Translations under genes and position numbers: made by a program
Notes under the pieces: model-generated
The model's database searches: none
What the model was told of the DNA's origin: nothing
The model's input: the letters and a program-made list of their open reading frames with translations, nothing else
Assembly (NCBI GenBank): GCA_017537365.1
Contig: JAFYKZ010000030.1
Span: 1-64,000 of the forward strand
Direction of reading: 5' to 3'
DNA: 64,000 nt
Source of the DNA: Clostridia bacterium
Lineage (GTDB): Bacteria > Bacillota > Clostridia > Oscillospirales > Acutalibacteraceae
Shown here: piece after piece, positions 25,737 through 34,333 of the stretch
How positions within the stretch are numbered: position 1 is the stretch's first letter
How the letters are laid out: every line of letters begins with the position of its first letter

Positions 25737-26873
25737 ATGCTTGAATTTGAACAACTCAAATTAAGGCTTAATGCAAACGAGCCTGAGCTTCGCGATTTAA
25801 AGGATGCTTTGGGATATGAAAAGCTTAAAAATGAAATAGATGAGCTTGAAGCTAAGGCTTCTGCTCCTGATTTTTGGGATAATATGGAGGTTTCTCAAAA
25901 GATTCTTCAAAAAACAGGCAAGCTTAAAAACACGGTTGAAAGCTATGATAAAATGTGCGCCTTGTTTGATGATTTGCAGGTTTTAATAGAGATGGGGGAC
26001 GAGGAAGAGGATTTATCTCTTATAGAAGAAATAGAAACCTCTTTAAAAGAGCTTGAAGACGGTTTGGCGGCTCAACGCTTGCAGACCTTGCTTACAGGTG
26101 AATACGATAAAAATAACGCTTTGCTTACTTTCCATGCGGGCGCAGGCGGTACTGAGGCGATGGACTGGGTTTCAATGCTTGTTCGTATGTATACCCGTTG
26201 GACCGAGCGTCATGGCTTTAAGGTTCAGGTTTTAGATTTTTTAGACGGTGATGAAGCAGGTCTTAAAAGCGCAACGCTATCTATTGAGGGCGATAATGCT
26301 TACGGATATTTAAAATCAGAGTCGGGCGTTCATAGATTGGTTAGAGTTTCTCCATTTGATGCTTCGGGAAGAAGACATACTTCTTTTGCTTCATTGGAGG
26401 TTATGCCCGAAATTACTGATGACGCAGAAATCGAGATTAGAGAAGAGGATATCAAAATGGATGTTTTCCGTTCGTCAGGCGCGGGCGGTCAGCATATTAA
26501 TAAAACCTCTTCGGCGGTTAGACTTACTCATATTCCAACCGGAATCGTGGTTGCTTGCCAGAATGAGCGAAGTCAATTCCAAAACCGAGATAGAGCTATG
26601 AAGCTTTTGAAATCAAAGCTTTTAGAAATTAAAGAGCGCGAGCATCTTGAAAAGATAGAGGATATTAAGGGTGTTCAAAAGGATATTGCTTGGGGTTCGC
26701 AGATAAGGTCTTATGTATTTATGCCTTATACCTTGGCAAAAGACCATAGAACAGGCTATGATTCGGGTAATATAAACGCCGTTATGGATGGCGATTTAGA
26801 CGGATTTATAAACGCATATTTAAAGGCGGCATCAAAAGGTGAGCTTTCTAATAATATAGGAGATGAAATATAA
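25737..26873 (+). CDS. prfB: Peptide chain release factor 2, no programmed frameshift
   Basis: A 378-residue RF2. The stop-codon reading tripeptide SPF occurs in VSPFDASGRRH and the catalytic GGQ in SGAGGQHINKTSSAVRL. In most bacteria an in-frame UGA near codon 25 forces a +1 frameshift. Here the frame runs straight through the equivalent region (LKDALGYEKLKNEI), with no stop, so the autoregulatory frameshift is absent. ATG at 25737 is six bases after AAAAAGGAG. It overlaps the next gene by one base (TAATG). Confidence 0.96.
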   Translation: MLEFEQLKLRLNANEPELRDLKDALGYEKLKNEIDELEAKASAPDFWDNMEVSQKILQKTGKLKNTVESYDKMCALFDDLQVLIEMGDEEEDLSLIEEIETSLKELEDGLAAQRLQTLLTGEYDKNNALLTFHAGAGGTEAMDWVSMLVRMYTRWTERHGFKVQVLDFLDGDEAGLKSATLSIEGDNAYGYLKSESGVHRLVRVSPFDASGRRHTSFASLEVMPEITDDAEIEIREEDIKMDVFRSSGAGGQHINKTSSAVRLTHIPTGIVVACQNERSQFQNRDRAMKLLKSKLLEIKEREHLEKIEDIKGVQKDIAWGSQIRSYVFMPYTLAKDHRTGYDSGNINAVMDGDLDGFINAYLKAASKGELSNNIGDEI

Positions 26874-27910
26874 TGAAAATTAAAAGAATTTTAGGTTTAA
26901 GTATGGTATTGGTTTTAACTGTTTGTCTGCTTGCAGGTTGCGGCGGTAAGGACAGAATACTTTATAAAGAGGCAAAGCTTGATAAAATTGTTGAGCTTCC
27001 AGAGTATAAGGGTATAAAGGTTGATACAAAGTCTGAAGAGTTTAAAGAAATGTATGAGCAGGTTATAGCATCAGATATTGAAAACAACGGTTTTTATACA
27101 ACCGAGAAGGTAACCGAGGGAGTAATTGCTGAGGGTGATACTGCTAATATAGATTATGTAGGCAAAAAAGATGGTGTTGCGTTTGAAGGCGGCACTGCTC
27201 AGGGTTATGATTTAGCGATAGGTTCAGGCACCTTTATTCCCGGCTTCGAGGAAGGTCTTGTTGGTAAAAAAGTAGGCGAAACTGTTGATTTGAATATAAC
27301 TTTTCCTGAGGAATACCAATCAGAAGAGCTTGCAGGTCAGCCTGTTGTGTTCACCGTTAAAATAAATCATATCCAAAAGAGAAACGATAAAGCACCCAAA
27401 GAATACTATAAAGATTTGGGTTATAAGTCGGTTGGCGAATATGAAAAGGCAACCCGTAAAACTGCCGCAGAAAGCTTGATTTATAAAAAAATAATGGATA
27501 AGGTTGAAATTAAGGAGTATCCGCAAGAGGATATTGATATTATCTATAATGCAACCAAAAAGCAATATGAAACAATGATTAAACAGCAGGGTGCGGATTT
27601 TGAAACCTATTTAGCTCAAATGGGTATGACCGAGGCGGATTTTAAAAAGCGATTAGTAACCGAGGAAATAAAACCCTCAATGGAATCGCAAATGGTGTTT
27701 TATGCGATATTAGATAAAGAAAACCTTGAGTTTACACAGGCTGATATAGATAAGAAAGCAAAGGAAGCCGCAAATGAAGTGAGCGCTAGCCAGGGCACTT
27801 CGGTTACAGCAGATTATATTAAAGAAATGTATGGCGTGCATTATTTGGAAAATGTTGTAGTAATGGGAAAGGTAATGGACTTCCTTTACGAAAATGCTAA
27901 AATTAAATAA
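26873..27910 (+). CDS. Trigger-factor-like FKBP-type foldase lipoprotein
   Basis: A 345-residue lipoprotein with signal MKIKRILGLSMVLVLTVC and lipobox LAGC (Cys about 23). An FKBP-type peptidyl-prolyl isomerase domain lies at about 85-170 (GDTANIDYVGKKDG, IGSGTFIPGFEEGLVG, FPEEYQSEELAGQ). It is followed by a helical region resembling the C-terminal arms of trigger factor (about 180-345). The ribosome-binding N-terminal domain of trigger factor is missing. It should act outside the membrane as a chaperone/isomerase. It is coupled to prfB. Confidence 0.88.
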   Translation: MKIKRILGLSMVLVLTVCLLAGCGGKDRILYKEAKLDKIVELPEYKGIKVDTKSEEFKEMYEQVIASDIENNGFYTTEKVTEGVIAEGDTANIDYVGKKDGVAFEGGTAQGYDLAIGSGTFIPGFEEGLVGKKVGETVDLNITFPEEYQSEELAGQPVVFTVKINHIQKRNDKAPKEYYKDLGYKSVGEYEKATRKTAAESLIYKKIMDKVEIKEYPQEDIDIIYNATKKQYETMIKQQGADFETYLAQMGMTEADFKKRLVTEEIKPSMESQMVFYAILDKENLEFTQADIDKKAKEAANEVSASQGTSVTADYIKEMYGVHYLENVVVMGKVMDFLYENAKIK

Positions 27911-27944
27911 TAAAATGATTTAAAAATTAAGGGAGGTGGTTTTA

Positions 27945-29843
27945 ATGCAGCTTAAAATTCAAAACGGTGTAGTTGAATTATCGGGAACGCCGATTTTAAA
28001 AAGCATAAATTTCGAGGTTAATGATAATAGCAGAATTGCCGTTGTTGGCCGTAACGGTTGCGGAAAAACCACCCTTTTAAAGCTTATTGCAGGTGAATAT
28101 TCTATTGTAAAGCTTTCGAGTGATACCGAAAGCTTTTTCACCTTATCGGGCAATGCTAAAATCGGTATGCTTTCGCAAATGACTTTTGAGGACGATAGTG
28201 TTACTTTGCTTGATGAGATAAGAAGTGCATATAGCGATATTTTAAGCTTAAAGGAAAAAACTGATTACGCTTTAAAGCAAATGGAGGAAAATCCGTCCGA
28301 AGAAAATATCAAGAGGTATACAACCTTGCTTGATACTTTTAATAATAGCGAAGGCTTTTATTTTGAAAAGGAATATGAGCAGGCAATAAAGCAATTTGGG
28401 TTTAGCGAAGAAGAAAAACATCGTCCGTTATATGAATTTTCGGGAGGGCAGAGAACTAAAATTGCTTTTTTAAAGCTACTTCTTTCAAAGCCTGATATTC
28501 TGCTTTTGGACGAGCCTACAAACCACTTGGATATTCAAGCTACCGAATGGTTAGAGGAATATTTAAGAAACTATAAAAAGGCATTTGTTGTGGTTTCGCA
28601 TGATAGAATGTTCTTAGACAATACGGTTAATACTGTTTATGAAATAGAACATGGTAAAACCCATAAATATGTTGGAAATTACAGTGAGTTTACTGTTTTG
28701 AAAAAGCAACTTAGAGAGCAACAACAAAAAGAATACGAGGCTCAGAAAAAGGAAATTGAGAGACTAAATGAGCTTGTTATTCGATTTAAATATAAGCCCA
28801 CCAAGGCGGCTATGGCGCAGTCTAAGCTTAAACAAATTGAACATATAATACCGCTTGAAGCTCCCGAAAGTTATGATTTGAAAACCTTTAAAGCGGATTT
28901 TGAGCCGATTGATATAGGTGTTAAAGATGTGCTTTTTGTTGATGATTTAAAGGTTGGCTTTGATAAGGTTTTATCGGTTATTAACCTTGATATCAAGCGA
29001 GGAGATAAAATTGGAATTATCGGCGGAAACGGTCTTGGAAAATCAACCTTTATAAGAACTATAATGGGAGAAATTAAGGCGCTTGGCGGCGATTTCCGAT
29101 TTGCACCGAGGGTAACGGTCGGTTATTTTGATCAGCAAATGGCTCAGTATTCTTCAAAGAATACAGTTTTGGCTGATTTTATGATAGAATTTCCCGAACT
29201 CACCGAGGGCGAGGCGCGCTCGGCTTTGGGTGCTTTCCGTTTTAGCGGCGAAGAGGTTTTTAAAACGGTTGATATGCTATCAGGTGGTGAACGAGTTCGT
29301 TTAGCTCTTTGCAAAATATTTAAGAAAAGACCTAATTTCCTGATACTCGATGAGCCCACTAATCATATGGATATAGTTGGCAAGGAAACTTTGGAGGAAA
29401 TGCTTTCAGAGTTTTCAGGTACTGTGCTTTTTGTATCTCACGATAGATATTTTATTAAAAAGGTTGCAAATTCGGTGTTAAGCTTTACCGAAAATGAGGT
29501 TACTCTTTACAGATATGGCTATGAGGAATACTTAGAAAAGCAAAGAAATATTTCGGCAGAGCCTGAGGTTAAAGAAAAGGCTATCAAGGAAAAGAAAAGC
29601 TATACAACACCTCTCAAAGAACGCTCAAAAGCAGAAAGAGCTGTTAAAAAGGCAGAGGAGAAAATTAGCGAATTAGAAGAAAAAATTCAAAATATTCAAA
29701 ATGAGCTTGAAATGGAAGAAAATCTTTCGGATTATATAAAACTCGCCGAGCTTCAAGAAAGCTTAACAGAGTTAGAACAAGAACTTGAAAAAACTATGGA
29801 GGATTGGGAAACCGCTTCTCAAAAATTATTGGAATTAGAATAA
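27945..29843 (+). CDS. ABC-F family ATPase
   Basis: A 632-residue protein with two ABC domains and no membrane segments. Walker A sequences are GRNGCGKTT and GGNGLGKST, signatures are FSGGQRTKIA and LSGGERVRLA, and Walker B motifs are LLLDEPTNHLD and LILDEPTNHMD. A linker (about 240-300) joins the domains, and a C-terminal coiled coil occupies about 545-632. ABC-F proteins bind the ribosomal E site and adjust translation or give antibiotic protection. The Uup/YdiF-like tail suggests a housekeeping role rather than resistance. ATG at 27945 follows GGGAGG. Confidence 0.93.
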   Translation: MQLKIQNGVVELSGTPILKSINFEVNDNSRIAVVGRNGCGKTTLLKLIAGEYSIVKLSSDTESFFTLSGNAKIGMLSQMTFEDDSVTLLDEIRSAYSDILSLKEKTDYALKQMEENPSEENIKRYTTLLDTFNNSEGFYFEKEYEQAIKQFGFSEEEKHRPLYEFSGGQRTKIAFLKLLLSKPDILLLDEPTNHLDIQATEWLEEYLRNYKKAFVVVSHDRMFLDNTVNTVYEIEHGKTHKYVGNYSEFTVLKKQLREQQQKEYEAQKKEIERLNELVIRFKYKPTKAAMAQSKLKQIEHIIPLEAPESYDLKTFKADFEPIDIGVKDVLFVDDLKVGFDKVLSVINLDIKRGDKIGIIGGNGLGKSTFIRTIMGEIKALGGDFRFAPRVTVGYFDQQMAQYSSKNTVLADFMIEFPELTEGEARSALGAFRFSGEEVFKTVDMLSGGERVRLALCKIFKKRPNFLILDEPTNHMDIVGKETLEEMLSEFSGTVLFVSHDRYFIKKVANSVLSFTENEVTLYRYGYEEYLEKQRNISAEPEVKEKAIKEKKSYTTPLKERSKAERAVKKAEEKISELEEKIQNIQNELEMEENLSDYIKLAELQESLTELEQELEKTMEDWETASQKLLELE

Positions 29844-29844
29844 A

Positions 29845-29874
29845 AAATCCGTGCACCTTAAAGTGCACGGATTT
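29845..29874. terminator. Bidirectional terminator between ABC-F gene and mscL
   Basis: A perfect 12-base-pair stem (AAATCCGTGCAC / GTGCACGGATTT) with a 6-base loop between converging genes. Confidence 0.9.
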
Positions 29875-29888
29875 AAAATTAGTTAATA

Positions 29889-30377
29889 TTAATTTTCGGT
29901 TGTGTTTTGCTTTTTAAGTTCAACTAAAATATCGGATAAAAGCTCTTCGGTTGTTGGAGCAGGAGCTTCTGCAACTTCCTCGACAACCTCTTCCTTTTTG
30001 CGAGTAAGCGCTTTTTCGGTAAGCTCACGGGTTTTAGCAAAAACCTTTATCATAACGAAAACGATAAAAGCTATTAAAACAAAGTCAATAACAGTTCCTA
30101 AAAGAGTTCCAAACTCAATGTTAACGGCTTCGCGAATAACTTCTCCGGCTTTGTCAAGCTCTGCGGGAATAACCTCCCAGTTGAGTTTGGTGGTTAAATC
30201 TGCACCGCCGCCTGTAATAAAACCTATAAACGGCATAAACACATTGTTTACAAGAGTTGTAGTGATTTTACCGAACGCACCGGCAATAATAACACCGACT
30301 GCCATATCGATAACGTTACCGCGCATCACAAAATCTCTAAACTCGGCTAAAAAGCCTTTTTTACCTTCCTTTGCCAT
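29889..30377 (-). CDS. mscL: Large-conductance mechanosensitive channel
   Basis: A 162-residue channel that opens under membrane tension to release solutes during osmotic downshock. The pore helix VIDMAVGVIIAGAFGKI, an extracytoplasmic loop (about 55-85) and TM2 (about 90-112) are in order. The C-terminal helix is longer than usual and rich in Glu/Ala/Pro before the ending LVELKKQ. AGGAGG precedes the ATG. It is transcribed alone from a recognisable promoter. Confidence 0.96.
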   Translation of the reverse strand: MAKEGKKGFLAEFRDFVMRGNVIDMAVGVIIAGAFGKITTTLVNNVFMPFIGFITGGGADLTTKLNWEVIPAELDKAGEVIREAVNIEFGTLLGTVIDFVLIAFIVFVMIKVFAKTRELTEKALTRKKEEVVEEVAEAPAPTTEELLSDILVELKKQNTTEN

Positions 30378-30407
30378 TTGAAATTCCTCCTAAAAATTTA
30401 TAAGATT

Positions 30408-30436
30408 ATAATATCATAAAAGAAAATATTTTGCAA
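30408..30436 (-). promoter_or_regulatory. SigA-type promoter of mscL
   Basis: Minus strand TTGCAA (30436-30431), a 17-base spacer, and TATTAT (30413-30408). Confidence 0.75.
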
Positions 30437-30462
30437 GATTTTAGCGGTTTTTATACAAAATA

Positions 30463-30491
30463 TTGACACTATAAAGTTTAATTGATATACT
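30463..30491 (+). promoter_or_regulatory. SigA-type promoter of the asparaginase gene
   Basis: TTGACA at 30463-30468, a 17-base spacer, and TATACT at 30486-30491, 34 bases before the gene start. Confidence 0.8.
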
Positions 30492-30524
30492 TTTTATTAA
30501 AGAAATTTGAGAAAAGGGATAAAA

Positions 30525-31679
30525 ATGAAAAATATACTTATTATTCATACAGGGGGCACGATAGGTTCGTTTGCTAACGAAAACGCTCGCAAAATGAATA
30601 AGGAAACCGAAAAAATAACAAAACGAGTTTTAATAGAAAACCTTGAAAAAAGCAACTCTGCTTTCAGAAATTTCGGTAAAATGTTAGAGTTTGCGGATTT
30701 TTCATGGGAGAATACAACATTAAGCGAAAGTATGACCTTTGCAAAGCTTTCCGCTCTTTTAAATTATATTAAAAATGTTAATCTCTCTATCTATGACGGT
30801 ATTATTGTTCTGCATGGAACAGATACTTTGGCTTATACTGCTTCGCTTTTATCATTTTTTTGCGTCGATTTTAAAATTCCTGTTTTTATAGTTTCGGGTA
30901 ATCGACCGCCGCAAGATGCTTTATCTAATGCAAATGATAATTTTAAAACGGCGATAGAGCTTATTTGGAATAAAATTGCTCCTAATGTTTATGTAACATA
31001 CAGAAATTCTGATAATATAACAAGACTTTATTTAGCATCCGCTATTATGCAAAGCGAGAATTACAGTGATGATTTCCGTATAGCTGATAGCAACAAGGCT
31101 TTTGAGGTTAAAAAGGAAAATTCAGATGAAATAAAAGAAAAATGCTCTGTATTTTCTATAAATAGAAAGCCTTATAAATATGCCGATATAAAAAATTTCG
31201 AAAATTTATCCGAAAAGGTTTTGCTTATTAAACCTTATACTAATATAGACTATTCGGTTTATTCAAATGCTATGCCTGATTGCAGTGGTATTGTTCACGG
31301 AAGCTATCATTCAGGTACGGTGGCTCTCGGTGGTTTAGTGTTTAAAGAAGAGGCAGAAAATCAAAGAATAGCAGGAAACACCGCCGAATATGAGCGGTTA
31401 ATTAAAGAATATGAGAAAGAGTTAAACTCAAAGTATTCTATAAAATTCTTGGCTGATTCTTGTAAAGAAAACAATATTCCATTGTATATAGCTCCATCAA
31501 AGTTAGGCAAAGACCAATATGAAACTATGAACGAGGTTGTTAAAAATACAAATGCTAAGCTTCTTGATATGACCACCGAATCCGCATTTATGAAGCTTTC
31601 CATAGCATTGTCTTTTAATATGACTTTTGAGCAAATATCCGAATATATGGAAACCGAAATTAATAATGAATTTAATTAA
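30525..31679 (+). CDS. Asparaginase family protein
   Basis: A 384-residue protein of the asparaginase/glutaminase family, presumably hydrolysing L-asparagine to aspartate and ammonia. The first catalytic Thr lies in IIHTGGTIGS and the second motif in VLHGTDTLAYTASLL. The downstream GNRPPQDALSNAN and HGSYHSGT segments fit the fold. There is no signal peptide, so it is likely cytoplasmic. The C-terminal domain is diverged. The start at 30525 is set by AAAAGGG. It runs convergent to the aspS-gatC/gatA/gatB operon and shares a terminator with it. Confidence 0.87.
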   Translation: MKNILIIHTGGTIGSFANENARKMNKETEKITKRVLIENLEKSNSAFRNFGKMLEFADFSWENTTLSESMTFAKLSALLNYIKNVNLSIYDGIIVLHGTDTLAYTASLLSFFCVDFKIPVFIVSGNRPPQDALSNANDNFKTAIELIWNKIAPNVYVTYRNSDNITRLYLASAIMQSENYSDDFRIADSNKAFEVKKENSDEIKEKCSVFSINRKPYKYADIKNFENLSEKVLLIKPYTNIDYSVYSNAMPDCSGIVHGSYHSGTVALGGLVFKEEAENQRIAGNTAEYERLIKEYEKELNSKYSIKFLADSCKENNIPLYIAPSKLGKDQYETMNEVVKNTNAKLLDMTTESAFMKLSIALSFNMTFEQISEYMETEINNEFN

Positions 31680-31682
31680 ACA

Positions 31683-31715
31683 AAAAACTCTCGAACTTTA
31701 AGTTCGAGAGTTTTT
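31683..31715. terminator. Bidirectional terminator between asparaginase gene and gatB
   Basis: A perfect 16-base-pair stem (AAAAACTCTCGAACTT / AAGTTCGAGAGTTTTT) with T runs on both strands, between convergent genes. Confidence 0.92.
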
Positions 31716-31720
31716 AAACT

Positions 31721-33139
31721 TTAAGAAATCATTTCTTTTAATAGTTTGTTGATTAAATCAGGTGAAGCAGTTCCTCTGAGCTCGCGCATAGCGGCGCCGA
31801 ATACGGCAAGTATTGCCTTTTCTTTTCCTGCTTTATAATCTTCAATAGCTTTTGGATTGTTTTCGATAGCCTTTGCAACAACCGATTTAACAAGCTCGAT
31901 ATCGTTTTGAGCGGTGAGGTTGTTTTCTTTGCAATAGCTTTCGGGGTCAACGTTTTCTAAAATAACCGCGGTTAAAACTGTTTTACCTGCGTTACGGGTG
32001 ATTTCACCTTTGTTTGCAGCGTTTATAATCCAAGCAAATTTATCGGTATCAAGAACTAAATCCTTAGGTTGAATATTGTTCTTCTTTAAGATACCGAGAC
32101 CGTCTGTAAGCAACCAACCTGCTGCGGTTTTAGCCTCAATACCTTTTGCGATAACACCGTCTAAAATAGCCGATAAATTAGCCTCTGCGGCTGCGGCATT
32201 TGCCTCTTTTTCGGATAGACCTAAGCTCATATATTTTTCAATCTGCTCAGAAACAGTTGCCGGCATATCTGCTTTTATTTCTGCAAGCCATTCGTCGTCT
32301 ATAACAACAGGCATAACATTCGGGTCGGGGAAATAGCGGTAATCTGCCGCAGTTTCCTTGTTTCTCATCGGGAAGGTGCGCTTTTTAACATCATCCCAAC
32401 GGCGAGTTTCCTGAACTAAAATTTCGGTTCTTCTTTCAATAGCATCAATGTGGCGAATAGCCTCTTTATTGATAGCCTCCTCAATAGAGGTTAAAGAACT
32501 CATATTTTTAATCTCGGTTCTAACACCTAAAACCTCGCTACCCTCAGGACGAACAGAAATGTTAATATCGCATCTCATAGCACCCTCTTCACATTCTGAA
32601 ATTCCTGCGAATTGGAGCTTAGATTTAAGCGCTTTAAGATAGCTTATAACCTCTGCGGAAGAACGGAAATCAGGCTTGGTAACAATTTCGATAAGCGGAA
32701 CGCTTGTGCGGTTATAGTCAACAAGGGAAGAATCATTAGTGTGAACTAACTTACCTGCATCCTCTTCAACGTGAATTTGCTTAATACCGATTTGGCGGGT
32801 TTCGCCTGCAACCTCAACATCAACCAAACCCTCAACGCATATAGGGTGGAACCATTGGGTTGTTTGGTAAGCGGCGGGCAAATCGGGATAATAATAACTT
32901 TTTTTATCAAAGGTTGTATACTGATTAATTTTGCAGTTTAGCATAAGACCTGCTTTAACTGCAAGCTCGATTGCGTGGCGGTTAACAACAGGAAGCATAC
33001 CGGGCATACCCGAGCAAGCGGGACAAACACAGTCGTTAGGCTCGTTTGCGCTTGAATGACCTCCGCAAGAGCAGAAAAGCTTTGATTCGGTAGATAACTC
33101 AACATGAGTTTCAAGACCTATTACTAATTCGTAACCCAT
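31721..33139 (-). CDS. gatB: Asp-tRNA(Asn)/Glu-tRNA(Gln) amidotransferase subunit B
   Basis: A 472-residue GatB that phosphorylates the side chain of mischarged Asp/Glu-tRNA and transfers ammonia. It looks intact: GLETHVEL near the N-terminus, a zinc site from FCSCG and CVCPAC, KSYYYPDLPAAYQ, IHVEEDAGK, VDYNRTSVPLIEIV, MRCDINISVRP, DYRYFPDP, and a C-terminal YqeY-like tRNA-binding domain. GGGAGG precedes the ATG. It is the last gene of the aspS-gatC/gatA-like/gatB operon, two bases after the GatA-like gene. Its conservation argues that the complex still amidates tRNA. Confidence 0.97.
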   Translation of the reverse strand: MGYELVIGLETHVELSTESKLFCSCGGHSSANEPNDCVCPACSGMPGMLPVVNRHAIELAVKAGLMLNCKINQYTTFDKKSYYYPDLPAAYQTTQWFHPICVEGLVDVEVAGETRQIGIKQIHVEEDAGKLVHTNDSSLVDYNRTSVPLIEIVTKPDFRSSAEVISYLKALKSKLQFAGISECEEGAMRCDINISVRPEGSEVLGVRTEIKNMSSLTSIEEAINKEAIRHIDAIERRTEILVQETRRWDDVKKRTFPMRNKETAADYRYFPDPNVMPVVIDDEWLAEIKADMPATVSEQIEKYMSLGLSEKEANAAAAEANLSAILDGVIAKGIEAKTAAGWLLTDGLGILKKNNIQPKDLVLDTDKFAWIINAANKGEITRNAGKTVLTAVILENVDPESYCKENNLTAQNDIELVKSVVAKAIENNPKAIEDYKAGKEKAILAVFGAAMRELRGTASPDLINKLLKEMIS

Positions 33140-33141
33140 AA

Positions 33142-34323
33142 TTATACCTCCCAGGTGGCGTTAGCAATACTTAAAAGAGTATTGTCTTTAAACGAGTCTG
33201 CCATAAGCTGAACACCATTAGTAACAACGGCAGGGCAACCCGAAAGCGAAGCCAAAACAGTATATTTGCTTTCTTCGAAAACCTTATTGAAGCTATCCTT
33301 TAAATCGTAGCTTTCAAACTGCTTACTACTAGCGGCGGCAGTTAGAATAATATCATAATTTTCAAAGATTTTCTTTATTTCCTCGGTTATAACTCGACGG
33401 ATTCTCATAGCCTTATCATAGCAAATTTCATATCTGCCTTTAGAAAGAGCATCAGAGCCATAAAGAATAGTAGCTTTTGCTAAGAAACCCATACCCTCGG
33501 TTCTTGTGTTAACATAAATATCGTCTATATTCTTGAAGTTCGGGGTGCGGTATCCGTATTTAACACCGTCAAACTTAGAGAGGTTATTACAGGTTTCTGC
33601 GGATAACAAAATTTGCCAAGCAGACATAGCGGCATCTAGATTTTTAAAGGAAATTTCCTCCACGGTAGCCCCTAAATCTATAAGCTTTTGCTTATAATCT
33701 GCAACTGATTTTTTAACCTCGTCAGAAGCATCTTCAACTAATTCTTTAATAATACAAACTTTTTTACCCTTAACGGTATCATTTAAGGAATAATCATAAG
33801 CTTCCTTTAAATCGCTTGTACCGTCCTTATCGTCATGACCTGCGATAACAGATAAAATTTCTGCCGCTTTCTTTGCATTTTTTGCCATAACACCGATTTG
33901 CTCGCCTGAGCAGGCGCAAGCAATAACTCCGTAACGAGAAACGGTGCTGTAAGTCGGTTTAATGAAAATGATATCTTCTGCGGCGGCGGCTCTTCTCGGA
34001 GCACCATTTAAGTCAACGCATAAAGCGGCTTCAACATCACCGCTTGATACGAGGGATGCTGCTGCATTTTTTAAATTTCCGTTTTCGGTATCAATGCCAT
34101 AGTAAGAAGTTTCGCCTAATAAATCGAGGCCAAATTCGCCAACATTTGCTTTGCCCGAAATAGTATATCCTGATTTTTCAAGCCTTTCAACTGCTTCAGC
34201 GCTAAAAAGAGGAGCGAATGAGTCTAGAATATGAGAGCCTGCAGAAGCGAGAACATCTTTTACTAAAATGTTATCATCAACTGCAATATTTCCGTTTTTG
34301 TTTATTTCAGTTATATATCTCAT
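33142..34323 (-). CDS. gatA: GatA-like protein lacking the amidase catalytic triad
   Basis: 393 residues versus about 485 for normal GatA. It is recognisable from ISGKANVGEFGL (equivalent to the IGKxNMDEF region), KPTYSTVSRYGV, IAGHDDKDGTSDL, ETCNNLSKFDGVKYGYRT and the C-terminal scaffold. The roughly 70 N-terminal residues are gone. By alignment from memory, the catalytic Lys of the KDN motif is Asp (AVDDNI, about residue 16). The GGSSGGS loop is replaced by LKNAAAS (84-90). The nucleophile Ser in TGGSIRQP is Ala (LNGAPRR, about 108). The protein should therefore be unable to hydrolyse glutamine, yet the frame is intact, coupled, and in the usual operon position. ATG at 34323 is set by GAGGTG. 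Confidence 0.88.
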   Translation of the reverse strand: MRYITEINKNGNIAVDDNILVKDVLASAGSHILDSFAPLFSAEAVERLEKSGYTISGKANVGEFGLDLLGETSYYGIDTENGNLKNAAASLVSSGDVEAALCVDLNGAPRRAAAAEDIIFIKPTYSTVSRYGVIACACSGEQIGVMAKNAKKAAEILSVIAGHDDKDGTSDLKEAYDYSLNDTVKGKKVCIIKELVEDASDEVKKSVADYKQKLIDLGATVEEISFKNLDAAMSAWQILLSAETCNNLSKFDGVKYGYRTPNFKNIDDIYVNTRTEGMGFLAKATILYGSDALSKGRYEICYDKAMRIRRVITEEIKKIFENYDIILTAAASSKQFESYDLKDSFNKVFEESKYTVLASLSGCPAVVTNGVQLMADSFKDNTLLSIANATWEV

Positions 34324-34333
34324 TCTACTCACC

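Noticed and set aside
29902-30381. A 159-codon plus-strand frame opposite mscL
   Set aside because: It mirrors the mscL coding region on the other strand and is Ser/Thr-rich low complexity; no independent support.
31721-33139. GatB also being degenerate
   Set aside because: Zinc cysteines, VEEDAGK, DYNRTSVPLIEI and the C-terminal domain are all present; it looks functional.
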